From Oscillospiraceae bacterium (GTDB lineage Bacteria > Bacillota > Clostridia > Oscillospirales > CAG-272), in NCBI GenBank assembly GCA_015063325.1, contig SVUK01000004.1:1-64000 (forward strand): a stretch of 64,000 nucleotides of DNA, written 5' to 3'. Position 1 is the first letter of the stretch. Each line of letters starts with the position of its first letter. A model generated the notes under the pieces. It was not told the DNA's origin and searched no databases. It saw only the letters and a program-made list of their open reading frames with translations. Made by a program: the position numbers and the translations under genes. Positions 28,913 through 37,700 of the stretch are shown here, one piece after another.

Positions 28913-29002
28913 CTTGAGTCAGCAATTTGGAGTTCACTTTACTTTTTCGTATGCTTTTTTCAATTTTGGGGAATCCTGTCAATGAAGAAAGGAGCAAGGA
29001 AA

Positions 29003-30457
29003 ATGGAGCAAACGCAAACCGGACTTTCAGAAAATTTGGAAACAATTCTTTCGGCGTTTCGCACCGACGCGTCGTTTCGGTGCCGGGTGTTTCAAACAGG
29101 AATGGGAGCGCGCGCGGCAATCTGTTATTTGGACGGAATGGTGTCGCAGGAAGTGGTTCGCGAAGGCGTGATCCGTCCGCTGATGCTGGCTCTGCCGACG
29201 AGTGAACCGAATCTTGCCGCCTATGCCTCGGAATGCGTTCTTTTTGCGACCGAGGTCAAGGGAACCGATTCGATTGATACGGCGATCGACGGGCTTTTAG
29301 GCGGCGCGGCGATCCTGTTTTTCGACGCCTGCCCAACCGTTCTCGTCATCGATGCCAAAGGGTTCCGTTCCCGTGGCATCCAGGAGCCGGAAAACGAATC
29401 GGTTTTGCAGGGACCGCGCGAAGGATTTGACGAGGTTGCAATCCAAAGCATTGCCATGATCCGCCGCAAGTTGCAAACGCCCGATCTGTGCGCCGAGCAA
29501 ATCACCCTCGGCAAACAAACAAAAACGGCGATTTATCTTTGCTATCTGCGTCGGTTGGCTTCTCCGAGATTGGTCGCCGAGCTCAAACGCCGCCTTGCCA
29601 AGATAGAGATCGACGGCGTTTTGGATACCAATTACCTCAACGAGTTGATCCGGGATAAAAAAACGTCGATTTTCAAAACGATGGGAACGACCGAACGTCC
29701 CGACGTGGTTGCCGCCAAACTGTTGGAAGGACGGGTGGCAATTCTTGCAAACGGGACGCCGGTGGTTTTAACGGTACCCTATCTATTTGCCGAAAACTTT
29801 CAGTCCGACGAAGATTACTACGTTAATTTTTGGGGCGCTTCCATCGGGCGCCTCTTGCGGTATTTGTGCTTTTTTCTTACCATATCGGTCCCTGCGGTTT
29901 ATCTCGCCCTTTTAACGCATCATCAAAGGCTACTGCCCACCTTCCTGTTGCTTTCGGCTGCAGGAACACGAGGCGGCGTTCCGTTCTCCTCGCTTGTGGA
30001 GTGTTTGGTTTTGATATTGGTTTTGGAGATTTTGAAGGAGACCGGCGCGCGCATGCCGCAGAACTTGGGACACACGCTGGGCATCATCGGCGGCTTGGTG
30101 GTGGGGCAGGCGGCGGTGGAGGCAAGATTGGTCAGCGCGTCTATGCTGATTGTCGTCGCCGTCAGCGGTATTGCAGGATTGATGATTCCGCGTCTGCGTG
30201 CGGCGGTGTTCTTTTTGCGCGTGGGACTTGTCCTGTTGTCGGCGTGGTTGGGATTGGCAGGATGGCTTTTGGGAGTCTCTGCTTTGCTGATCCGTCTGAC
30301 GGGGACGACCTCGTTCGGCGTTTCTTACCTGCAACCGTTGGAATCGCCTACCGCGCAGGGAATGAAGGATACCTTTTTGCGTGTTTCGTGGGGAAAAATG
30401 CTTACTCGTCCTGCATTCAACCGCAATTTGACCCGGCAAAGGAGAAAAAAAGAATGA
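29003..30457 (+). CDS. Germinant receptor A subunit (GerA/SpoVAF family)
   Basis: 484 residues from ATG 29003, which has AAAGGAG eight bases upstream; the track ATG at 28982 precedes that site. It belongs to the GerAA family, inner-membrane proteins of the dormant spore that, with B and C subunits, sense nutrients and start germination. The N-terminal ~270 residues are the soluble ligand-type domain with TERPDVVAAKLLEGRVAILANGTP at its end; then come about five membrane helices and a basic C-terminal tail. The stop overlaps the gerC start by 4 bp. Presence of the operon implies that the organism sporulates. Confidence 0.92.
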   Translation: MEQTQTGLSENLETILSAFRTDASFRCRVFQTGMGARAAICYLDGMVSQEVVREGVIRPLMLALPTSEPNLAAYASECVLFATEVKGTDSIDTAIDGLLGGAAILFFDACPTVLVIDAKGFRSRGIQEPENESVLQGPREGFDEVAIQSIAMIRRKLQTPDLCAEQITLGKQTKTAIYLCYLRRLASPRLVAELKRRLAKIEIDGVLDTNYLNELIRDKKTSIFKTMGTTERPDVVAAKLLEGRVAILANGTPVVLTVPYLFAENFQSDEDYYVNFWGASIGRLLRYLCFFLTISVPAVYLALLTHHQRLLPTFLLLSAAGTRGGVPFSSLVECLVLILVLEILKETGARMPQNLGHTLGIIGGLVVGQAAVEARLVSASMLIVVAVSGIAGLMIPRLRAAVFFLRVGLVLLSAWLGLAGWLLGVSALLIRLTGTTSFGVSYLQPLESPTAQGMKDTFLRVSWGKMLTRPAFNRNLTRQRRKKE

Positions 30458-31089
30458 AAAACCATTTTTTTCTGCCGATTTTTTTGTGTTTGATCAGTTT
30501 TTCGGCTTTCGGATGCCGAGCGGTAGAACCGGAAGAGGTGTATCTGATTTCGGCACTGGGGTTCGACCGAACAAATTCGGGAGTGCGCGTGTCTGCCGAA
30601 GTTCCGCTGACGCGCGAGGATGAAGCCGATAAAATGGAGGTGCGCGTTTTTGAAGGAGAGGGGGAAACTTTTCCGTCCGCGCTGGAAGCCATGAAAGCCG
30701 GGCTTGCCAAACAGTTGGAATTCGGACATTGCGCCCTGATCGTTTTTGGGGACGGAATGGAAAATTCGAGATTAGACGAGATTTTGGAATGCCTTTTCGA
30801 ATGGCAGGTTCCGCTTTCCGCAACCGTCGTTTATTCGCCGAATGCCGGGGAATTGCTAAAAAAAGGGAGCTTGAGCGCCCCTGCCGTCGGATATGAGATC
30901 CCCGATATTTTGCGGCTGATTTCAAAAGAGCGCGGCATTTTGTTCCAATGCAGGGTCTACGAGGTCGCGTCGTCGGGCGGATCGTTCCGAATTCCGCAAT
31001 TTTTGCCGAACGGAGAGGAAGCCGCCGAGGTGGATCGGTTGGAGGGTGAATGTGTATATCATGAGAAAAAGGCGGTGGGGATTGAATGA
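30454..31089 (+). CDS. Short GerC-type spore germination lipoprotein
   Basis: 211 residues, hidden in the track inside a longer ORF starting at 29830. ATG 30454 follows AAAGGAGAAAAA. The lipobox FSAFGC places the lipidated cysteine at residue 21. VYLISALGFDR, then an SAEVPL strand and FGHCALIVFGD match the N-terminal domain of Ger(x)C lipoproteins. Full GerC proteins have roughly 350-400 residues with a second domain; this one stops after the first, yet the stop overlaps gerB neatly (ATGA), so it is probably a natural short form or an old truncation that kept coupling. It should complete the receptor on the outer face of the inner spore membrane. Confidence 0.82.
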   Translation: MKNHFFLPIFLCLISFSAFGCRAVEPEEVYLISALGFDRTNSGVRVSAEVPLTREDEADKMEVRVFEGEGETFPSALEAMKAGLAKQLEFGHCALIVFGDGMENSRLDEILECLFEWQVPLSATVVYSPNAGELLKKGSLSAPAVGYEIPDILRLISKERGILFQCRVYEVASSGGSFRIPQFLPNGEEAAEVDRLEGECVYHEKKAVGIE

Positions 31090-32042
31090 AAACGAAGGAG
31101 GGTTTGCGCGGACTGCATGAAATCGCGCTGGTATCGCTGTTCACGCTTGGAAATACGCTTTTGCAATTTCCGTGGGCGAACGCGCAGGCAGGCGTTACCG
31201 TTTCCTTTCTCCTTTCAGCGCTTGCGGCACTGTTGTTTGGACTGGGTACGTCCTATTTTGCGGCATGGTTGTTTCGAAAATGGATGCGAAGTGGAACTAA
31301 AGTACGAATCGTTTTCTGCATTTTTCTTGCAATTCCGATTTGTGCGCTTGCGTTTTTTTATGCCGTCAAAGGGAGCCGGGATATATTGTCTTTTTTAGAG
31401 AAAACAATCCTTCCCAAAAAGACGGGATTGGTTTTTGCGGCATTTTTTCTTGCAGTTTGCGCGTGGCTTTCCCGGGGACCGCGGCGGGGAATGGACGTTT
31501 TTGCACTCATCGCTTTTTTTACGACTCTTGTTGCCGTGACGGTATTGTTTTTGCTGGGAATTCCGCAGTTCCGCACCGCGTACGGCAAAATTGAACTTCC
31601 GAAAATTGAGGCAGTCGGCGCTTCCATTCTTCCGATTTTAACGGAGTTTGCTTTTCCAATGGCTCCGTTGGGCGTCTATTTGGCGCTTGCAAAACCGAAG
31701 AGGGGGAAAAGCCGTTCGCAAAAACCGCTTGCCGTTGGAATTTTGGTGGGCGGCGCAATCATGTTGGTGTGCGTTCTGCAAACCCTGCTGACTTTCGGAG
31801 CGTCTTTTGCGGCAAGCTTGGAGTATCCTTATTCGGCGGCGGTACGCGTGGTTTCAGTCGGCGCATATGCCTTCCGACCCGAGTTGCTCTCCTATTTTTT
31901 GGATTTTTCCGCTTGCCTGATTCGCGTTGCCGTTTGTTTTTCGTGTTTTAAGTTTATGGTGGGAAGATTTTTGCCGCGCGCGCGGAACTTTGTTCCGCCG
32001 CTTGCCGCACTGTTCGTATTTATTACGCTTTGCTTCGTATAG
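31086..32042 (+). CDS. Germinant receptor B subunit (GerB, APC-like permease)
   Basis: 318 residues with about ten membrane helices, somewhat shorter than typical GerB (around 360). The N-terminus KEGLRGLHEIALVSLFTLGNTLLQFPW matches the GerAB permease family, which binds the amino-acid germinant within the membrane. Translation is coupled to gerC by a 4-bp overlap. Its last 151 bp overlap, on the opposite strand, the 3' end of the alanine symporter gene. Confidence 0.88.
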   Translation: MKTKEGLRGLHEIALVSLFTLGNTLLQFPWANAQAGVTVSFLLSALAALLFGLGTSYFAAWLFRKWMRSGTKVRIVFCIFLAIPICALAFFYAVKGSRDILSFLEKTILPKKTGLVFAAFFLAVCAWLSRGPRRGMDVFALIAFFTTLVAVTVLFLLGIPQFRTAYGKIELPKIEAVGASILPILTEFAFPMAPLGVYLALAKPKRGKSRSQKPLAVGILVGGAIMLVCVLQTLLTFGASFAASLEYPYSAAVRVVSVGAYAFRPELLSYFLDFSACLIRVAVCFSCFKFMVGRFLPRARNFVPPLAALFVFITLCFV

Positions 32043-33361
32043 TGCTTGCCAAAGCGTTTCAAAGTTTCCTGTCGAATCTCTTTTCGAAGTAAAACGAGCG
32101 AAACGAGGTTGATCGAGGTCAAAATGGTAATGGCAAAATCCGAAATGCTCCAGATTGCTCCCGGCGCAACGGCACAGCCAATCGGAATACAACAAAGAAA
32201 AACAATTGTATAAGCGATTTTTAAAGGTTTGGAGGAATTGATTGCCCAAAGAGCAGAAGCACCGTAGTCTGCCCAGCAAATGACCGTGGCATAACCAAAA
32301 CAGAAAATTGCCGCCGAAAGGAACCAGGCGGCACCGTCGCCGAGCGAGGCGGAAAACGCCGCAACCGTCATTAAAACGGGAGAATCGGTGAATTGGGAGG
32401 CGGCAGGAAGATTAACCAAAATCACAAATGCCGTCAGCGAGCAGAGGAGAATGGTGTCAACAAATACTTCAAGGATCCCCCAAACGCCCTGCGCGGCAGG
32501 GGAATTTGTGTTTGCGCTTGCATGAGCGGTCGGCGCGGTGCCGCATCCTGCCTCGTTGGAGAGAAGACCGCGCATGGTACCGATTTTCAACGCGCGACAG
32601 GTCAAAAAACCGAGAATTCCGCCGGCGGCGCTCGCCGGAGAGAACGCACCGCAGAAAATCGACGCCAATACCGATGGAAGCGCCTCTCGCCGCAAAATCA
32701 AGACAGTAACCGCAAGCACCAAAAATCCAAGGGACATGATGGGAACAAGATATTCGGTCAGTGCAGAGATCCCTTTTGATCCGCAAAGAATCACAGGCGC
32801 TGAAAGAAGAACCAAAATCAGAGCAACAATCCAAACGGGAACACCCAAAACGCCCGAAAAGGAGGAGGAGACCGCATTGACTTGAATGATGCATCCCATG
32901 GTAAAGGAATTAAGAATCATAAAAAGGGCAAACAAGGCCGAGATTAAACCGCCGAGGCGAGCCGACCGACCAAATGCGCGGCGAATGTAATAAACGGCAC
33001 CGCCTGAGTGGGAACCGTCGGAAAGTTCAATGCGGTGACGAACGGCGAGCAGAATTTCGGCATATTTCAGGACCATGGCGAGCAGAGCGGAGATCCACAT
33101 CCAAAAAAGCGCCCCGGCACCACCCACAGCAAGCGCGTTTGCAACACCGACAATGTTTCCAACGCCAAGCGTTCCGGCAAGCGACTGCGTAAGAGCACGG
33201 AAAGGAGAGGTACCGCCGGGTTGCTTTTCTAATAATGCAGAAAACAGAGCGTGCGGACGAAGAAAAGGGAGACCGTGTAAATAGAAAAGGAAAAAGAGGG
33301 CGCAGCCGGTCAGCAGAAAAGGAATTCCACCACCGGTCAGTAAACTCAAAAAGATCGACAT
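31892..33361 (-). CDS. Sodium:alanine (AGCS) symporter family protein
   Basis: 489 residues from the ATG at 33361; the track start at 33493 is a TTG within an A/T-rich region and two nearby ATGs (33370, 33361) follow GGGGGA. It imports alanine or glycine with Na+. About eleven membrane segments are present, with TLGVGNIVGVANALAVGGAGALFWMW and SNEAGCGTAPTAHA, the AGCS signatures. The normal family end is near FGKHY; a further ~45 polar, basic residues are encoded opposite gerB, since no stop occurs until 31892. That tail is probably a by-product of the missing stop. L-alanine is a common germinant, so a link with the ger genes is tempting but unproven. Confidence 0.88.
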   Translation of the reverse strand: MSIFLSLLTGGGIPFLLTGCALFFLFYLHGLPFLRPHALFSALLEKQPGGTSPFRALTQSLAGTLGVGNIVGVANALAVGGAGALFWMWISALLAMVLKYAEILLAVRHRIELSDGSHSGGAVYYIRRAFGRSARLGGLISALFALFMILNSFTMGCIIQVNAVSSSFSGVLGVPVWIVALILVLLSAPVILCGSKGISALTEYLVPIMSLGFLVLAVTVLILRREALPSVLASIFCGAFSPASAAGGILGFLTCRALKIGTMRGLLSNEAGCGTAPTAHASANTNSPAAQGVWGILEVFVDTILLCSLTAFVILVNLPAASQFTDSPVLMTVAAFSASLGDGAAWFLSAAIFCFGYATVICWADYGASALWAINSSKPLKIAYTIVFLCCIPIGCAVAPGAIWSISDFAITILTSINLVSLVLLRKEIRQETLKRFGKHYTKQSVINTNSAASGGTKFRARGKNLPTINLKHEKQTATRIRQAEKSKK

Positions 33362-33486
33362 TCCAATCATTCCCCCAAAAATTAAACCGATTTTTATGAT
33401 TTTATGAGAGCAAAACAGAAAAACATTCCAAAACGGGGAAAGCAGGGAGGAGAAAAAAGAAAAGCAAGAATCTTTCAAAACAAGAC

Positions 33487-33515
33487 TTGACAAGAGAAAA
33501 GAAATCGGATATAAT
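33487..33515 (+). promoter_or_regulatory. Consensus promoter of tRNA-Gly
   Basis: TTGACA (33487-33492), 17-bp spacer, TATAAT (33510-33515), 24 nt before the tRNA. Confidence 0.85.
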
Positions 33516-33538
33516 AGATTTGTTCAAAAAAAGAGAAT

Positions 33539-33612
33539 GCAGATGTAGCTCAATGGTAGAGCGTCCGCTTCCCAAGCCGAAAACGCGGGTTCGATTCCCG
33601 TCATCTGCTCCA
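33539..33612 (+). tRNA. tRNA-Gly (anticodon CCC)
   Basis: 74 nt including the encoded CCA. The acceptor stem GCAGATG/CATCTGC is perfect, the D arm is GCTC-AATGGTA-GAGC, the anticodon loop TTCCCAA gives CCC, the T arm is GCGGG-TTCGATT-CCCGT, followed by T and CCA. The anticodon stem has one C-C mismatch in the middle. It reads GGG codons. It lies directly before integrase remnants, a classic island insertion site. Confidence 0.95.
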
Positions 33613-33643
33613 TCTAAGTAGTATGAAAATGCTACGCACAACA

Positions 33644-33683
33644 AAAACCACAAGATATGGTTTCCGTATCTTGTGGTTTTTGC
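33644..33683 (+). terminator. Terminator downstream of tRNA-Gly
   Basis: AAAACCACAAGATA and TATCTTGTGGTTTT arms with a 9-nt loop and a T tract. The rest of the gap 33684-33916 holds only one more hairpin (ACAGGTCG at 33832-33839 with CGACCTGT at 33857-33864) and a ribosome site AAAGGAG before the integrase remnant; no gene is seen. Confidence 0.8.
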
Positions 33684-33916
33684 TATATTTTGTTGTTTTC
33701 AAGCAAAACGGTGGTCTTGTGTAATCTTCGATTTTGACTGCTGACATTTGGCGGTTTTTCTATAAAAACAGGTTTTGAACCCGCGACTATGTTCAAAACC
33801 GGAACAATCATCAAATAACATATTTCATTCGACAGGTCGTGCGGATCGTTTCGTGCGACCTGTTTTCATATAAAATGATAGTGGCTGGAAAATAAAAAAA
33901 TAAAGGAGCGAGGAAA

Positions 33917-34230
33917 ATGAAATACAAGGATTGGTTAAAAGAGTGGCTGGACAACTATGTTGAGCCAACGTCGAAAGAGGACCTCTAGCAGATATTCGGA
34001 GATCGTCAGGCAACACCTGATCCCAAAACTCGGAGAAAGCGAGATGGATGAAATCACACCGATTGTCCTACAACATTTCGTTACAGAGTTATTGCAAACA
34101 GGAAATCTGAGAACAGGGAAAGGTCTGTCTGCAAACTTTGTTAGTAGCATCATCAATGTGATGCAAAGTTCGTTGCGGACGGCTTATCAACTCGGTTATA
34201 CAAAGGAATATAACGCAATAGCACTTTTGA
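33917..34230 (+). pseudogene. Tyrosine-type integrase remnant (frameshifted, truncated)
   Basis: ATG 33917 with AAAGGAG starts MKYKDWLKEWLDNYVEPTSK and stops at 33988. The match continues in another frame from about 33975 (SSRYSEIVRQHLIPKLGESE, then LQHFVTELLQTG, then NVMQSSLRTAYQLGYTKEY), so one frameshift near 33975 broke the gene. The joined sequence is the N-terminal arm-binding and core-binding (SAM-like) region of a phage/ICE integrase. The catalytic domain with its R-H-R-Y residues is missing: after about 34220 the frame no longer looks like an integrase. It follows tRNA-Gly by 300 nt, in the same direction. Confidence 0.8.
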
Positions 34231-34328
34231 CAACCTGCGGTCATCAAAAGCGCATTGCGCTCTGCGAGGCAGATGCCACGGCGAAAAATAAACGCTTTTC
34301 CAGGCGCTTATTTTTCTTGTGGTCAGGC

Positions 34329-34353
34329 TACGCTCCACGCTCTGCGGAGCGTA
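34329..34353. other. Palindromic hairpin in the integrase-surface gene gap
   Basis: TACGCTCC and GGAGCGTA with a 9-nt loop, in the roughly 560-base gap between the integrase remnant and the 2726-aa gene. No convincing gene was seen in 34231-34544. Confidence 0.6.
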
Positions 34354-34396
34354 CCCGAAAGAGCCACAATGAATTTCGGAAGCCGCTTCTGAATAT

Positions 34397-34410
34397 CGAA
34401 CATTTGTTCG
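34397..34410. promoter_or_regulatory. SOS-box-like palindrome
   Basis: CGAACATTTGTTCG fits the Firmicutes LexA (DinR) operator GAAC-N4-GTTC with one central departure from consensus. No SOS gene follows directly, so it may be a leftover of a lost mobile-element gene. Confidence 0.3.
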
Positions 34411-34544
34411 TTTGTCAAGAGAAAATACGAAACTTTTTTCGTTTTTTTTCTTTTTCTTATTATCGTCTGCGATTCGGCCTGAAAGCGGCGACCTATCGGT
34501 GCGGATCCGTGCTGAAAAATTCATCAAAATTTCATTTTTGATAC

Positions 34545-34573
34545 TTGAAAAAACATTTGTACTATGTTATACT
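34545..34573 (+). promoter_or_regulatory. Promoter of surface locus 2
   Basis: TTGAAA (34545-34550), 17-bp spacer, TATACT (34568-34573). The transcript would carry a leader of more than 200 nt before the 2726-aa gene. Confidence 0.65.
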
Positions 34574-34626
34574 GAAAGATTGAAAGGCGAAGTGCAAAGA
34601 ATGCGGAAAGGGGCTTGACGAGTTCG

Positions 34627-34704
34627 ATGAAGTTTGCGATGATCTCGTATAGACGGCATAAGTCTGGTTTCTTTTTCGTTGGACTCGGTTACATAAATAA
34701 GTAA
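34627..34704 (+). CDS. Possible 25-aa leader peptide
   Basis: ATG 34627 to TAA 34702-34704, beginning MKFAMISYRRHKSGFFFVGL. A weak GGGG lies about 10-13 bases upstream. It is aromatic and basic, and ends 8 nt before a stem-loop that precedes the big surface gene, as in attenuator leaders. Nothing else supports translation. Confidence 0.3.
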   Translation: MKFAMISYRRHKSGFFFVGLGYINK

Positions 34705-34711
34705 CAACAAT

Positions 34712-34766
34712 ACAGCGTCACGTGCAGGTTGGCATCCTTGTGCCATTTGATGAGAGCGCTGTTTTA
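34712..34766 (+). promoter_or_regulatory. Attenuator-like nested stem-loop in the leader of the 2726-aa gene
   Basis: Outer stem ACAGCG (34712-34717) with CGCTGT (34757-34762), inner stem TGGCA (34730-34734) with TGCCA (34741-34745), followed by TTTTAT. It lies between the possible leader peptide and the AGGAGGAG ribosome site at about 34780. Confidence 0.4.
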
Positions 34767-34794
34767 TATAAACAACTAAACAGGAGGAGATCAA

Positions 34795-37700
34795 ATGATC
34801 ACAACAAAAAGAAGACTTTTGAGAGGACTGATCGCGGTTATTATGATCATCAGTATGTTTGCGATTGTCCACATCATGCCGATGGCGGCAAAGGCTGATG
34901 GCGATGTGCCTGTGCCCGGCGGCAGGGTCATTGTATGGAGCGGCGAGACGCTCCTGAATACCTTTTCGATGCGCGACGGTGAAACCCATAAGCTGACCGG
35001 GTCTGATTCCGCAAACGGGATCACCGTCAATTATTTGGGCGGTCAGTTATTATCCGACTCTGGGTTTTATGCAAACTACGAAAGCAGCACCAACTCTAAT
35101 ACGAAGATCATACGTCTGAACAACTCTGACAGTGAGCTGACGTTTACGTCAGCCTCCGACAACAGTTTTATCACTAAGATCGTCATAGAGTTCGATAAGT
35201 ATTTTACTATTTCCGGAGCTACCAGCGATACCACGATCGACCACATTGTGGTCAACCACGGCGCGTGGACGAATGAGGATGTAATAGGCAGCAACGGCAA
35301 GCACACGCTGACTCTGGAAGGCAATGCGGCGCGCAGCGTCACAATAAGAAAAAACAGCGATACCTATCATTACGGGATCCGTGGGATCACCTCCATCCGG
35401 TTCTACATAACGGAAAACCTCTATACGATTCCCACTCTTGAGAGCGGCTTTTACGTGTATGATCAGGAGGACGGCGGCGTCAAGATCGTCCACGGCAATC
35501 CCGCCAGACCGCTCGCCGGCTCGCCGTTCATTGTCAGAAGCGGCGGCAAGATCGCCGGCTTTTCTCAGGCTGACGCCGACGATACGACGTCCTATACGAT
35601 AGAAAATCCTACGGCGGCGTTTACATTTGAGCTCGACGATGGCAGCGATACGATAACAGTCGACAATATCGACGATTTCATGCTGGCGTTGGGGCTGGCG
35701 CGCTACCGTTCGATCTACCTCTCGGCCGACCTCACCTTTGATGGCGGCTTTACGATCACGAGAACTGTCAGCATAGACCTCAAAGGGAAGTCGCTGACTT
35801 GCGACAGTTCTGCGACTGACAAAACCATCCGTGTGACCGGCGGTAATCCTACTGTTACGAGCACCGGCTATTATTGGTATGATATCGTAAACAGTGATAT
35901 CAGCGGCTTTGACAAGATCGAGGTCACCGGCGGTTCGCTGACGATCAAAGGCGGCAGATATGATCTCCCCGAAGGCTTCAGCGGAAACGTCAGACTGTCG
36001 GGCGGTCTCTACAAGCTGAATGATGCGGTCGATATGAATAAACTGGCCGACAGCGCCGTCAACCATTTGCCTGTTGAGATCGACGGCACTTGGGCAGGGC
36101 TCAAATTTCACGTTCATGACTATAATACGATCTTTGAAACGCTTAGCGACGGCGGTATTCATTATATCAATCGCTGTGACGGATGCGACCACACCGTAAA
36201 AGAGTGGACGCTCACCAACGAAGAGATCAACACGCTGATCGGGCTCAACGGCGGCGCCTTTACTCCCGTGACCAACTGGAACCCGAATTCACCGGGCTCA
36301 GTTACCCTCTATCTGAGAATAACCGAGGACACCTACAACACCGCGATCGCCGCGCCCTATAATATGAACGCCGACGCGCTGAAAATGCTCAGAGACAACG
36401 GTATTCTCGGCAATTGGGAAACACACGGCGCATGGACGAACTATTCAACAGAGAACGGCGGCTATCACTCGGATGACGTGGATATCACCTTCGATGATGA
36501 CGGGTATCGTTATGTAGGCGTCGACGAACCGATGACCGTCACCTCGAAAAACGGCAAAAATATCTACCGCGCCGTGATACATATAGATGAATATTACAAA
36601 GAGCGGACTAACCAGACGTACGTCAACAGAGGCAATGCGATCATATCCGACGACGCTTTGACCATCACGGTAACGAATATCAACTCCAAGTCCTTCACGT
36701 TTAACTTCAGCGGAGCATCTTATGAGTTCGTGCCGGTCGAATCGGTCGAGTTGTGTTATGCAGGCAGCGGCCAAAACATCAGCTATGTTACGGTGAACAC
36801 GACGCCGGATGCCGATAACTGCTACGGCCACACGATGACCTATGACTATCGCGATCACACCTATACCTTACACTTCACCAGCACGAACCCGCATCATCAT
36901 CTGCAAGGCGAGCCTGACTGGAATCTCACGGATGACGGCGTCAATGCTACTATGACGGCAACAACGCATTGTACCGTATGCGGCGAAGAACTCCATCTTA
37001 ACGTTGAATCGTACTCTTCGGGCACCCGCGAGGCGACGTATACGCGAGAAAGAACAAAGCTTTGGCACTTCCTTGCGCAAACGGACCAATACTATTATTA
37101 TGATTATTTGCAGGTCATAGGTCCGAAGCTCCCGGTCACCACTCATTCTATTGAAGATGGAAACGGCAACATACTCGAATACTATGAAGATGAGAGTACC
37201 GGCAAGTATTTCATTGATCTTGACGGTCCGGCCATTGCGCTTGATCAAATTCGCATTCCGGAAACCAAGATCGACGCTGTTCCGGCAGCCGACGAGGCGG
37301 ACGGCAACATCGAGTATTACACCTGCTCGAACGGAAGATACTTCAAGCTCGAAGACGGCAAGTATATTGAGATCGCAAGAAACGCCTGGGTGTCACACAT
37401 AGGCGAGTCTGAAGAGATCGATTTGACGATGCATCGCGGTACGATGGTCTTCACCGGTCAGAATGTCAAGGTGACTGCTGACATGATCTGGGACTGGTAT
37501 AGCTCTTATAAAGGTGTAACCTTGTTCGGCTCTGCAGCACATGTTACCGGCTTAAACGGCAAGAAGATCAAAGCGATCGAAGTGACCAGATCGAAGGACG
37601 CAAGCTACGCTAGCCATATCTATATCAACGTTGGCGGAGAATATGATCATGACTATACTTTGATCGGCGACAGCGGCGATGTATTTATGTACGGCAACTT

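Noticed and set aside
29830-31089. 419-aa plus ORF as a single protein
   Set aside because: Its first ~208 codons overlap gerA out of frame; the real gene is gerC from 30454, with a ribosome site and lipoprotein signal.
33957-34541. 194-aa ORF as an intact gene
   Set aside because: Only its first ~85 residues resemble an integrase, its N-terminus lies in another frame, and the rest has no domain; treated as a pseudogene remnant.
34567-34989. 140-aa minus-strand ORF over the leader of the 2726-aa gene
   Set aside because: It is antisense to the start and ribosome site of the giant gene, is rich in His/Arg without any domain, and has no ribosome site.
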